Shown here piece by piece: positions 34,972-46,625 of a stretch of 64,000 bases of DNA. The DNA comes from Philhelius pedissequus (lineage: Eukaryota > Arthropoda > Insecta > Diptera > Syrphidae): the NCBI GenBank assembly GCA_910595825.1, contig OU343163.1, positions 37,480,958 to 37,544,957 on the forward strand, read 5' to 3'. The position numbers and the translations under genes were made by a program. The notes under the pieces are model-generated. The model saw only the letters and a list, made by a program, of their open reading frames with translations. It was not told the DNA's origin and did no database searches. Positions within the stretch are counted from its first letter, which is position 1. Every line of letters starts with the position of its first letter.

Positions 34972-35640
34972 CTACCTTAAAATGATAGCTACCTTTGTTA
35001 CTGATTTATCGAAGAAAGCTTGGCTTACCTCCATTATCCATTTACTGATAAAACCCATCTTCACCGCTTTGGTTCTAATACTCATAAAGGCGCCATTGCC
35101 TTCTCGCTGTGTGATTCCCATTATGTCAGTATCGTCGGTGCTTGCAAGTAAAATGGAGAGCGACTTTTGCATCTGCCGTTGGCTCCGGAGATCTACACCA
35201 TTCGTTGAAGTATAATTTTGAAGAAATCTCATGTCAGAGCGTTGTCCTGTTCAAAAACCTTTTTTGGTATCAAACGTATCAGCGTGAATTTTCGAGTTTG
35301 TCAGGGATGCCAAAACTACGTATTGATCATAGCTCATGTCAATAGAGGCTGTCCTTCGCTACCTTAAAATCGATGAAGTTCTGCGGCGAGTATCGATTGG
35401 AAGCTCCTGCGTTTTTTTCCGACATCTGCTCTAGAGCGTGAATATTTGGTAGATGGTGGGCTTTTCAGGACTAAAGCAACACTAGCAAGGTATTTTTACT
35501 TCGTCTAGGGCAGGTGGGTTGAATTGTTGGTGCTCGCCTATATTGGTTCATTTGGTTCGTTCTGGCTGAAACCAGAGTTCGGCTCGGAATGCAGAAGTGG
35601 TCTTTCAGAATTCTTATCGTAAGATACATAATATGTCATC
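34972..35640 (-). mobile_element. RTE-like LINE reverse transcriptase fragment
   Basis: On the minus strand several RT blocks are readable across frames: PTIYQIFTL, KTQELPIDT, FGIPDKLE (worn), a TFDTKKGFRTGQ-like block and the catalytic-region relative TDDTDIMGITQREGNGAFMS, then KAVKMGF. The order and wording follow RTE-type retrotransposons often mis-annotated as craniofacial development protein 2-like. The catalytic YADD is replaced by STDD. Stops and frame changes throughout show a dead fragment with neither end preserved. Confidence 0.65.
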
Positions 35641-35872
35641 AACAAAAAAAAAATGAAGAAAAAATATTCACTGTGGCGTATACGTACCTTTTCGGGAAAA
35701 ATCGTTATCATTATCACGTTTGTTATTGCGCAATTTAATTGTACAATTCTATAAGAGGTGGTGAATCGTTACTGTTGGGTATGTTCAATTTTTCCTATCA
35801 GCAGGAAGCCTTTATGACTGGGAACCAATAGACGAGCTAGAAAACAGTTCGAACTTTTGAATGACATAAAAA

Positions 35873-36346
35873 AAGTTTGTATCATATTTGATGCCAATCG
35901 GTCCATCCGTTTAGGCTCAATAATCATTGAACCTAGAAACCGATGAATGGTACCTGCTGTACAATTATTTTTATCAAAAAATGGAAATCTTAATTGTCTC
36001 GAAAACGGCTCAATTGATTTCGGTCAAAAATTTTATATAGGGGGTGCTTTGAATTCTAAATAATACTGCATACCAAAAGCTTAGAAAAATGTTTTTTTTG
36101 TTGGATTACAATTTTTCAAATAATTTTCCTTAGTTTAATATTTCTAAAACTAGTATAGGTATTTTTAGAAATTCAGTTTTTAAATTTATATTATTAAATA
36201 TTAAAAATTGCCATTAAATTTTTTTTTGAAATAAATTAGATAAATTTTGTAAAAAACAAAATTAAGTAAGGAACGACCTTAAAAATATTTGTATGTGATT
36301 CTATTAAGAATCTTATACTTGCAATAAGAAATAGTATTTTATTTAC
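35873..36346 (+). repeat. Repeat family A, partial copy
   Basis: GGTCCATCCGTTTAGGCTCA, ATGGTACCTGCTGTACAATT, TTTGAATTCTAAATAATACT and AAGAATCTTATACTTGCAAT run in family order. The 5' terminus and the 3' GATCCAGTCGTGC are lost. Confidence 0.65.
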
Positions 36347-38894
36347 AACCAAATTCAGATAAGTTTAAGTTCACAATTTGAAGGTGGCCATTTTTAGGGA
36401 TGTGAAAGCATTTTAATTTAGCATTTTTCGTTTTAGTTTTCCTAACTTTTGCAATCAGAAATTTAGAAAAAAAAATCACTGGGTTGTCCCCAAGGAAATA
36501 TTGCTTCGGATTCAAACTATTGGAGACCAACAGCATATTAAGACGAGATAGAAATATTTAACTTTTTACCAGAATAGAAAGAGACTTAAAAATATATTTC
36601 CGTCTTGTTGCGCCCAGACGTCATATCTCTTGTTTTTGTGATCATCTCTGTTAGTAATGCCTGGTTCATTCGTGCACTGAGTATAGTCCTTCAGCCATGG
36701 CACTTATATATATATGTACTTATTTTGATCCAACAAATTAGCCCTGGTTACTGCCCTGAATGATATGTATCTAAATAATTTTTGAAAAAAATTCCATAAT
36801 CAAGAATTGCTGGCTCAAAGTACTTAAATCTAATTAAAAATTCCGTTCAATTTGGTCTCGTCATTCTCGATCAAGAAATGTACTGCTTATTTCTTTAAGC
36901 ATGAAGATAAAGTTTTTAAAACATTTCCAATCAAATTTCAATAAAAATTTCTTCAAATTAAGAAAAGATTTAAAGAACAATTATAACGGGATTTAAATTT
37001 CAAAATGGCATACTTTTCTAACACTTGAAGTCACAAACTATCATTTTAATTGAGTTTCGATATATAACGATATTTATTATGTTGTTTTTTTGCATCTTGT
37101 TAGTCCATCTGGGAATTGGCACAGTCCGCATGCAGCCGGCTCCTGTTTCATTAGAGATCCCTATGTGTCGCGTTCTCATCGCTGAAGTCGTTGTTCCCGC
37201 CATAATCATCACCATAGCCGTCATCACCATCACTGCAGTCATCATCACCATCTATGTCGAAACAAATTGATAAAGCCTGACAAATTTACCTAACATGATT
37301 CTTGGCAAGACAAAAAAAAGACTCTGGAATCACTTCTGCCAACAACTCCTAAAGTAGGATGTGCTTAAAAATTGTTACTAAACGCCCGACCAGGATATAA
37401 AGACGTTATTAGCGCCCCATGGGGCTATGGGTTGGTTCCAAAACATGTTGTTATACTAATGGAATGGCAAATGCGAAAGTGCAGCCAGCCAAAGTGGTAT
37501 CATTTTAAAAGCAATTATTATTATTATTTTTCATTTTGTGAAGGAACATTGGAATGCAACTCCAAGTCAAATAATAATGATCAGGTTCTTTGAATTGAAA
37601 TGTTTCCTAAACAACTGGATTTGTATGAATATAATCAGACATACGGTAGTCTTGTAAGGTTTGATAGTCAAAAGAAAGGCTTAAATGATATACCCATACC
37701 TGTTGTGCCTGCTGAATAAAATTCAAATAATTAGATAGTAAGAAATTTATTGGAACTTTGCCGTTAGCAAAGGTTATGACAAACATAATGCAGATATTAA
37801 ATTTTGAGCAACAAAATATTTACAGCCACTTACAAGATTGTTCGTTCAAGCCTTATGAGATGTTATCTTAAATTTGATGAAAGTATACCTTTTTTAATAT
37901 TAAAGTCTCTATTTACAAACCACCCCACCCACATCTAATTAATGTAATTTATATTGACGTTTTTATTTTTAATCATTTGTTGGAAACTCGATAAAGTGTT
38001 TAACTCGTTTTCAAATATTAAATTCTCATTTAGTTGGAAATAATGCAAAATCACATCCCATGTGAAGTACAATAAAATATCATTGTAATAGAATCTACTT
38101 GAAATATGGCGGCGCCATAATTCAATTATGGAATAATTTAAATATCTATGTAACTTAATATTTACGACAGTTAACACATGTGTGAATTTCAAGATAATAT
38201 GAATAATATATATAATACATATAGTATTGGTAGGTAGGTAAACCCATATTGTATCTTATTGAATAGAGAACACAATTGAGGAATGTATTGATTTGTAGAT
38301 AGGTAGGGGATTTTTTTCAAGGATGTGGTGACCTTACAAATAATTTATCCAAATTAAATCAGTTTTATCTAAGTCGTGCTTTCATTGGAAGGGATATGTT
38401 ATAATTCCAAATTTATACAGGATGGGCCAAACTTAAAGTGCTGATATGGGAGTGGCCAAATTCTGGCAGAATTCAATAAGATGACGACTTTTATAACTAT
38501 ATGCTCTATAGGACAACTGTCTTATTCGTGTAAAATAGCAATAAGGTTGTTTGCAACTTAAAAATTACATTGAATTGAATTGAAAAAGTCACCAAGAAAC
38601 TGTCAATAAAGTATGAAACATTGGCGATCACATAAATTACGTAAGTCGGTCAATGTTGCCCAGAAATCTCTTTGACGTGTAGCAATTAAGCTTTGACGTT
38701 TACCTCAACTTGATAACGCACATGCTTACTTTTAGCGTTACTGTGAAGTTGACAAGAGCAAACATTTATATTTTTTTTTAGGTGATAATCACACCACATG
38801 TCGACATGAAAATCTGCATCGGCCTAGAGCCTTAACGAGTCTATCGATAAAATAATTTTTTTTAGAAAGCAATTTATATTTTATTCAATTCTTA
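36347..38894. other. Intergenic DNA
   Basis: A GAT/ATC-rich tract at 37195-37260 produces hydrophobic or acidic open frames on opposite strands and is best read as simple sequence. No gene supported. Confidence 0.4.
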
Positions 38895-39318
38895 TTTGAA
38901 CTTACTTAAGCGATTTAGGTGATGAACTCGATTATTTTTTTAAATCTCTTTTTTGTTTAGCACAACAGTAAAGGTGCAATTGCTTTAAATGAAAAATGAT
39001 AAATCTTAATTATCTCGAAAACGGCTCTAACAATTTTGATACAAAAAAATTCAGTGCACATAGGTGCAGATTTTAGCTTAAGAAATGTAAATAGAATGTT
39101 TTAAACGTATATGCCATAGAAACTTTTTTATTTTGTTTTATTTTTAACATTCTTTATTAACGGTACGGCGGATTTCGATCAATATTTTTAAGCAGGAGGT
39201 CCTTAAAATTCTAAATAAAACTCCATACTAACACTTTTGAAAAATATTTTTTGGGATTTTTTAATTTAATATTTCGAAAATGGGTTAATGATTTTTTTTA
39301 AATTATGTGTTAAGTTTA
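38895..39318 (+). repeat. Repeat family A copy, left part
   Basis: It runs from TTGAACTTACTTAAGCGATT to GTTAAGTTTA, where a mariner-like element is inserted. The copy continues at 40574. Confidence 0.7.
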
Positions 39319-39320
39319 TA

Positions 39321-40571
39321 CAGGGTGTCCTCCGGGAAGGAATACTAATTTGTTTGGTTATAATTTTTGATTAAATGAAAGAAAATGGATCTTATATTGA
39401 TAAATGTTTTATTAAATGTCGGCAATTATGTATGGAATACAATATCAGGTAAATGTCCGCCTCTGTTAGTCTCACAAATGCGAGCTCTTTTGAGCACATT
39501 TTTCATTACATTCTCACACATTTCACGCGATATTTCATTAATTTCATCACTAATATTTTGTTTGGGTTGCTCAAGCATTTCTGGTGTGTTTGCATAACTT
39601 GGTTTTTAGATATCCCCACAAAAAAAAAGTCCGGAGCAGTCAAATCAGGCGACCGTAGAGGCCAATCAACAACACCAATATCTGAAATAACTTGTTGTGG
39701 AAAGAGGTCTCGCAGTAATTCGATTGTAATCCTGGCTGTATGCGATGTGGCACCATCTTATTGATACCACATGTTAATCAAGCCCAAAAGCATGCAGTTG
39801 TGGCGTTAAAAAGTTTTCAATCATATCACGATATCGTTCCCCATTCACAGTTACCGTTACGCCGTTTTCATTTTCAAAGAAGTAAGGTTCAATGATTCCT
39901 ACTGACCAAATTGCACACCAGACTGTAACTTTTAATGGATGTAATGGATTGATGAATAATTTGAGGAGAACCCAGAACCGATTATTCTGTTTATTCACAT
40001 ATCCATTCAAATGAAAATGTGCCTCGTCACTCATTATGATTTTTCATGAAAATCGGGGTTGTCATGGGCTAGCTGTAACATCCTATTGGCATATGTACGG
40101 CGGCGTAAATGGTCTTGTGGAATAAGCTCTTGTGTCATCTGAATCTTAAATGGAAACAAATGCAAATCCCTGTGCAAAATTGTGGCCAAAGTTGTTCTTT
40201 GAAGACCAAGCTCCTGAGCACAGCGTCGAATTGAGGTTGATGCATTATTTTGAACACTTCCTTGAGCAGCAATAATGTTTTCAGCTGATCTTGCAGTACG
40301 TTGTGGACCATGCTTGAGCATATCACCTAAAGACACTCTTCCTTCGAAAGTATTTACTACAAGATAAATAGTGCGCTTTGTTGGCACGTTGTTTCTCCCA
40401 AAAATTTCACGTAATCGATGATTGATTTTGATAAAATATTTTAACGATTAAAACACGTTGGTTTATCGAGTATTTTTCCATAATAAATTTGCTACGTGTC
40501 TACTTCACAACTGACATATATGAACTGTCAAGACTAATATTTACCAAAATGGGTTCCCGGCGGACACCCTG
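39321..40571 (-). mobile_element. Mariner/Tc1-superfamily element with decayed transposase
   Basis: Terminal inverted repeats CAGGGTGTCCTCCGGGAA (left) and CAGGGTGTCCGCCGGGAA (reverse complement of right) are flanked by TA on both sides (39319-39320 and 40572-40573). The minus strand encodes a transposase of the DDE_3/mariner-like type: an N-terminal segment at 40387-40034 (MPTKRTIYLVVNTFEGRVS, SVQNNASTSIRRCAQELGLQ), then SDEAHFHLNGYVNKQ, DGATSHTA and RSPDLTAPDFFLWGYLK, giving the three catalytic aspartates. Frameshifts at about 40034 and 39785 and a stop in the second catalytic block disable it. It sits inside a repeat family A copy. Confidence 0.9.
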
Positions 40572-40573
40572 TA

Positions 40574-40741
40574 TTATTTAGTACTAATTGCCAATACCAT
40601 TTTTTTAAATAAAGAAATTTTTGTATATAAAAAATTAAGTAAAAAACCACTTATAAATATATCTTTCTATCAATAATCTTGTTCTTACTATGTGATCGAA
40701 CATAAGAGCAAGTGCAAGCGATCGAGTGATTCATTATATTT
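40574..40741 (+). repeat. Repeat family A copy, right part
   Basis: TTATTTAGTACTAATTGCCA continues exactly where 39318 stops, and the copy ends CAAGCGATCGAGTGATTCAT. Confidence 0.7.
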
Positions 40742-41216
40742 AATTCTAATTGAAAAACTTCTTATTTGTCTCGAAAAGTACATAGAGAAGTTCGTTAAAA
40801 ACTAAAACCATGAAAGCGTTTTCAGCAGAATCCAACTAACTTGGAGTGCAAAACTAGGGTTCGAGCTAGTTTTCAAAACTTATAAGTTCAATTCCAGATT
40901 CACAGAGGAATGTGGTGGTACCTGAAGTATGTCATTAAGTACAAAAGCTGCTACAAATAGTGAGGAGAAATTATATATGTAACTCTGTAAATATTCGGCA
41001 AGGGGTGTAAAGTTGTATTTACTTAAAATAAGACTATTTATTGATTGTTTTATTAATTTTAAAGCATCTGTATTTTTGTTTTCAATTTTCAACAGATATT
41101 TAAAATTTAACAGAGAGCGAATAAACGTTAAAGCGGCGAAAAAAATTTAAAACCATACATTTTAAACACTATCGGAAATTATTATGTTAGGATAGGCTAA
41201 CAGGAAAAAAAATAAA
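40742..41216. other. AT-rich intergenic DNA
   Basis: Nothing recognised. Confidence 0.4.
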
Positions 41217-42006
41217 ATGCACGACTGGATCGCATGTACTTGCTCTAATGTTTGATCACATTGTATGCAAAATATTTTTTATAAAAACGGCTAAATATAT
41301 TTTTCAAGTCATTGTTTTATTTAATTTGTTTATATACAAAATTTCTGACATTTTTCTTAACAAAAGTTGGGATGACAATTTTAAATAATTTATGAAATAA
41401 ACTTAAAAACAAAATTTCAGCAAAAATTGTACACCAGTTTTCGAAATATGTATTGATTTTTCAAAAAAAAACAAATTTTTTTCAATCCAACAAAAATATT
41501 TTTCGAAAATTTTGAAATGCAGTATTATTTAGAATTTGAAGAACCTCCTGTATAAAAAATTTTATCAAAATCCGTTGAGCCGCTTATGAGAAAGACGAAA
41601 ATCAAAAAAAAAATGGTTGTATGGCAGTTACCGTTAATTACAAAATATGTAAAAAAAAATATTTGCCCAGAATGTAGATTTTACTAAAAGGAATGCACAC
41701 ACTAATTTTTATCAAAAGCGTTAAAGCCATTTTTGAGATAATCAAGATTGTAGAAAAATTTGTATGGCAAGTACCGTTATTTTTGGGAATAAAACAACGA
41801 TTGAAACATCTATTTTGGAAAATCACCTAACAAACGCCTAAGCACCACGTTTAAACAAAATTGGCTCAGCGGTTTAGGCTACAGATCGTTTTACAGACAG
41901 ACAGACAAGCGGAATTGCGGGACCCAATTTTTTGGTAAATGTCAAGTTTGATTAAAATCTCGTGCTGGATTTTTTTTTAAATTCAAAACTAGCTCTATAG
42001 TGCATA
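41217..42006 (-). repeat. Repeat family A, near full-length, split by Tc1-like insert
   Basis: It starts TGCACGACTGGATCGCATGT and reaches CTAGCTCTATAGTGCATA. Its last bases (TACATCGCAAGTACA) lie at 42431-42445 beyond the insert. The ACAGACAGACAGACAAGCGG block is at 41894. Confidence 0.8.
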
Positions 42007-42430
42007 GAGTGATGTGAAAAAAATTTTTTTTACAATTCTTATACTCTCATTCGTGGTTTTAATTTAAGAGAAGTAAGTTATTAGTTTTTTGTATGACTGT
42101 AATAATATTTGTATTAATTAATTTAACTTATTCTTACACTGATAAGACGAGTAAAAATGGGTCGTAATTTACATTGATCTCATCAGGTAAGAGAAATTAT
42201 CAAAAAGCTTCGAAATGAAGAAAACACCTATAAAACAATCGCAGACCCATGTTGGTTTTTCTCAAAACGTGGTCACAAATGCCTTAAAATGAACCTGTCA
42301 TCCAGAATCCCGAGGAATAACAAAGAAAAACAGCTAAAACTTCTGATCGACAGATTACAAGAGCAATTTACAATTTTTAAAGCGTTTTTGATGATATTTT
42401 AGCACACAGCTATTATCTTGCACACGACTG
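42007..42430 (+). mobile_element. Tc1-like remnant inserted in repeat family A
   Basis: Flanking TA at 42005-42006 and 42431-42432 and a worn inverted-repeat pair (left GAGTGATGTGAAAAAA; right, reversed, CAGTCGTGTGCAAGATAATA) mark the ends. At 42157-42350 the plus strand encodes the N-terminal helix-turn-helix region of a Tc1-type transposase (MGRNL, stop, SHQVREIIKKLRNEENTYKT, then HVGFSQNVVTNALK in the next frame, then HPESRG). The catalytic domain is deleted. Confidence 0.7.
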
Positions 42431-42445
42431 TACATCGCAAGTACA

Positions 42446-43450
42446 GATGCACTAGACCATAAGTCGTTCCTTGTGATAACACTAGAATCTGAAGATTTCC
42501 TAACTATTCTTTAAAAGAAGTCTCCCAGAAAATACTTCAAGGATGCTGATATCAGGATATCATCATATTACGTTTTTTTTTAAAGACAAGATAAGACCTC
42601 CTTTATCGCCACCAGTTTTGATGGGATCATATGCTTTTAATAAAACTATTTTTTTAATTATATTGACCGAGATTTCGACAGGGTTGTGTTTGTATATAAA
42701 AAAAATAAAAAAAGTAATCCCGGTTGTTTCCTTAAAAATTTTATTGTATTCAGGATAACTCAGAAGCATAATTAAATAAAACTTTTCTAAACCTACTTGT
42801 TTCCTTAATAGTTTAACAGCCATTTGAATAATTTAAGGATTTATTCATTCGATTGAATAGATCTTTTACCATTCCACTGCAAAACATAGAAAACACTGTA
42901 TACATTTTTTAGAGCATCTTACATTATCTAAAACAAAAACAGAAAATTATTTTTATATACATATTTATATTATTGTAAAAAAAATATGTAACCAGGAATT
43001 TAACAAAAAAAATTAACACAAAATCAAAGCCAAGTTGTTTTTGCATGTAACTAATATGTACGAGTATATTCCAAGTCAGGTACTCATCTCTAACAATTTT
43101 ACGATTGTTTTAGTCATGACATTAAAAAAAAATTAATAGCAATATGGTGGTTTTGTGGTTAAAAAAATAATAAAGCGTAATATAATTTGCAAGTGTTCAG
43201 TATTTAACTTTTTTTTGTGGTAAAAATTTTATGGCATTTACCTTTCTCATATTTGAATATCAAATATGTATCTAATGAACATTTAAATAAATCCGACGAG
43301 TGCGAGATGAGTAGATATATAAGTATGTTATTCGGTAGTTATACATATACATATGTATTACTGACTGACAAAAATGTAATGAAGTGGCGCCATCGTGCTG
43401 ATAGGTGTTTGTGGTTATAGAAAGATAATATTTGGGTTAAACAAATAAAA
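42446..43450. other. AT-rich intergenic DNA
   Basis: No gene supported; short open frames at 42543-42823 overlap on opposite strands. Confidence 0.4.
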
Positions 43451-44473
43451 TGCACGACTGGATTGCCACTAACTTAATTCTGCAGCTCAAGTACCACAGA
43501 TTTCTTGGAATTAGAATATTATTTATTATAAATATTTTACTTTAAAAAATATAAAATATATTTTCTACTGATTTTGTTTCATCTACCGGTTTTTTTGGCA
43601 CAACAAAATAAAAAAACTATTGTTTTAGTTTGCACACAGTTGTCATGTGACATGATTCAAATGAATACATATAAGATTATATGCATATTTAAAATAGCCA
43701 CCACCACAACCCTCTCGTTTTGGAAGGATGGACAAATTTTGAAGCAAATTTATTTAAAACCGAAAAAAAATAATTTAATATTAAAATTTACTGTAATATT
43801 AATTTGTATATTGCTTTCTTTTAAAGTAAAGATGGCATTAAAGTCGTATTGAACACATTTTTTTATAAACAAATTTCCTTAATTTTTTTTCCAAAAAATA
43901 TTTGTATTTATTACTATACAACATTATGCCTAAAAAATCGTCTCCTGTTTCTGAAATCTTGAATTTTCAAAAAAAAATTGCTTTTTTTTCAAATTTTTGA
44001 AAATATTATTTAAAGTTTGAATGACGTCATAGATATTTTGACCGAAATCCGTTGAGCCATTAATGAGAAAGTCGACAGTCGAGAAACGGTGCCATCGCAA
44101 GTACAATTTTTTTTAAACCAAAATGTAGACTACACCTATAATAGGGCACTGATTTGTTTTTACAATCCTTATAGCCGTTTTCGAGATATATAACATTTAC
44201 CACTTTTGGTGTAAACAATTACATCGGAAGGTACGTTCATATTTGGGACTAATAAAATATATTTAGAAGAAACGAGGCAATAACCTTAAACGTTTCAGTA
44301 AGAAGATTGTAAAAAACCATGCAGATCGACTAGGAGAGAGACAGACAGAAGGGATTGCGGGACCTATTCTTTTGATGTTCTCTAAAACTTTAATGTCAAG
44401 TTTGATTAAGATCTCATCTTGAATTTTTTTCAAAGTGCAAAATTTTCCCAATATTAAATATTTCGCAATTAAG
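43451..44473 (-). repeat. Repeat family A copy with diverged or inserted interior
   Basis: The 3' terminus TGCACGACTGGATTGCC is at 43451. The rest of the family resumes at about 43833 (TTAAAGTCGTATTGAACAC) and runs to ATTTCGCAATTAAG. The 330 bases between are unrelated A/T-rich sequence containing GCCACCACCACAACCC. Confidence 0.6.
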
Positions 44474-45355
44474 AATGATGGTAGGTAAATTTTAGCACAA
44501 TGGTCGTAATCTGATTTTCGCTGTGAAAAAAGAAATTTCTCACTTTGTTGTATTCTTATAAGACTCTGGATATTTACAAAAAATAATAACTGAAATGTGT
44601 GTGTGTTTAAGGAAAATTAATTTAGCTAAATCTTAAAGAGCTTAAGCAAATGATTTTCTTAGAAAAAAAATAGTTTTGTCTATTACACATACAATATACA
44701 AACATTAATATTTATATTATTAGTCAGATTTTGAATAAAAAAAAAAGAAACATTTTTGAAATTTGTTTTTTTTTTAATTTTGAGTTTTAGAATTAATTTT
44801 CAGGCATAATCTGAGAATGTATTAGATAATAATTCACGTAAACTAAATCTTATAGAATTTTTTACCTTTTTAAGACACACTTTTGTTTATTTAATTTGTT
44901 TAATCAATTAGTATATTAGTTTCTTATTTTTATTGTTTGCTGAAGTTCTTTCAAATACACATAGTTTCCACGACATATGCATTATATAAACCACTCTAAT
45001 CTAAATAATGTTTTTAAGAGGTATAGATTTTTCAAATTGGTAGCAGTGTTTTTATTTACAGCCATTTTATTATATGTCATGGGATTTATCTCTATTCATG
45101 TCATTATTTCTTCCATTTTATTGACATTAATGACAAAGCGGGCAAATGTTTTCAAAATTTATCATTATTTTCGACATTAAAGAATGGCATTAAATGTTGC
45201 CATTAAAATGGCGTCATGTAAATATACAGTGACCCCATTTTGAAAATAATGGAACACCGCCAGAAAGAATGAACTTGCTCATTCCTTAGTGGCAGATTGT
45301 CAAACAGTCATTATTTTGCCCCATGAAAATGATTCCCATTAATTAATTGACTGTA
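44474..45355. other. AT-rich intergenic DNA
   Basis: No gene supported. The last 120 bases include CAGTGACCCCATTTTGAAAA, which may be the worn end of an older transposon that received the mariner copy at 45356. Confidence 0.35.
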
Positions 45356-46234
45356 AAGGATTATCCATTTTGCGGTTTCAAAAGTATAGGGCTGGAATTC
45401 GACATCTGTCAAACTAAGTTGTTAAACCAATTTTTTGTTTCAGTTGAAAATCTGAAATTTACGAAAATGGATCGCTTAACTATCGCACAAAGCGAAAACA
45501 TTGTTAAAACCTGCCACAGCTTTAAGAGGAGATTATGGTTTACATAGTCGTCCAACTACGCAAGCAATTGACACAATTGTGAAGAAATTTGAAGAGACTG
45601 GATTGCTTACAGATATTGTAAGGCCTGTGCGACATCGTTGTGCTCTTTGGTTCGGATGTGTGATTGGACCTTACTTCTTCGAAAACGACGATTGAACGAC
45701 TGTCACCGTCAATTCGGAGCGTTATGGTCATATGAGAAGCGACTTTTTTTTGCCTGCTTTTGAAGAATATGACTTGGAAAATATGTGGTTTCAACAAGAC
45801 GGTGCCACATGCCACACAACTCGACCGAAAATGGCTTTATTGCAAGAGCCATTTCATGGCTGCGTAATTTCTCGTCGTGGCGATATCAACTGGCCACCAA
45901 GATCATGCGATTTGACACCGCTGGACTTTTTCTGTGGGGCTACGCGAAAGACCGTGTTTATGCAGATAAAACTTTAACTCTTGAGCACTTGAAAAAAAAC
46001 ATTCGTCAAGTTATGGCTGAGATACCGCACAATATGTATCAAAAAGTGGTCGAAAATTACCTCAAAAGAATCGATGCTTGTAACAATTCGAGTGGTGGTC
46101 ATTTAAATGATGTAGTGTTTCACACATAATGTCAACGTTCAAACTTTCTAATAAAAAAGAAATATCATGAAACAAAATATCTTATATGTTTTTTATTAAC
46201 GTTTACTTTTGAAACCGCAAAATGGATAACCCTT
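45356..46234 (+). mobile_element. Internally deleted mariner-like element, 31-bp TIRs
   Basis: Terminal repeats at 45356-45386 (AAGGATTATCCATTTTGCGG...) and 46204-46234 match as reverse complements at 30 of 31 positions and are flanked by TA on both sides. The plus strand codes a transposase in pieces: MDRLTIAQSENIVKTCHSFK, frameshift, GLHSRPTTQAIDTIVKKFEE, then a jump to CALWFGCVIGPYFFEND, TVTVNSERYGHM, MWFQQDGATCHTT, RSCDLTPLDFF and GGHLNDVVFHT. About 120 codons including the first catalytic aspartate block (SDEAHF) are missing, so it needs a helper to move. Good TIR identity suggests a younger insertion than the other copies. Confidence 0.9.
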
Positions 46235-46269
46235 TACCAATATTTTTCCATTTTAGTCATATGAATTAA

Positions 46270-46625
46270 TGGCAATTTGTCATTTGAGCAAGTACGACAT
46301 TCGCATGGTTTGCCATTTAGTGTAATAACCCTCAAGCCATTATTGAGATGCCGGCCGATACACTCAGAAAAACTGACAGTTTGTTGTACTTTAGGGACCG
46401 GTGGAATCGCTGATCCATACTTATGTAAAAACAATGGCGGCCAGACTAAAGTTAATGGACATCATCATATAGCCATGGTCAATGACTTTTCATCACACAG
46501 CGCTTGTCACAAATGACTTGTTGAAGGAAACGTTTGGAGAGCACATAATTTCTCGTTCTGGACCTCTGATAAGGCCTCGAAGATCGAGTGATTTAAAACG
46601 ATTATACTATTTTCTGTGAGGTATG
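46270..46625 (+). mobile_element. Second mariner-like transposase fragment
   Basis: LKPLLRCRPIHSEKLTVCCT, LGTGGIADPYLCKNNGGQTK and VNGHHHIAMVNDF match the block between the first and second catalytic aspartates of the same transposase group, but in a diverged version. A worn RSSDL-like block follows near 46590. No TIR pair is visible, and the first element may have inserted next to or into it. Confidence 0.6.

Noticed and set aside
37018..37270. Hydrophobic or acidic open frames
   Set aside because: They come from a GAT/ATC-rich simple tract; there is no other coding evidence.
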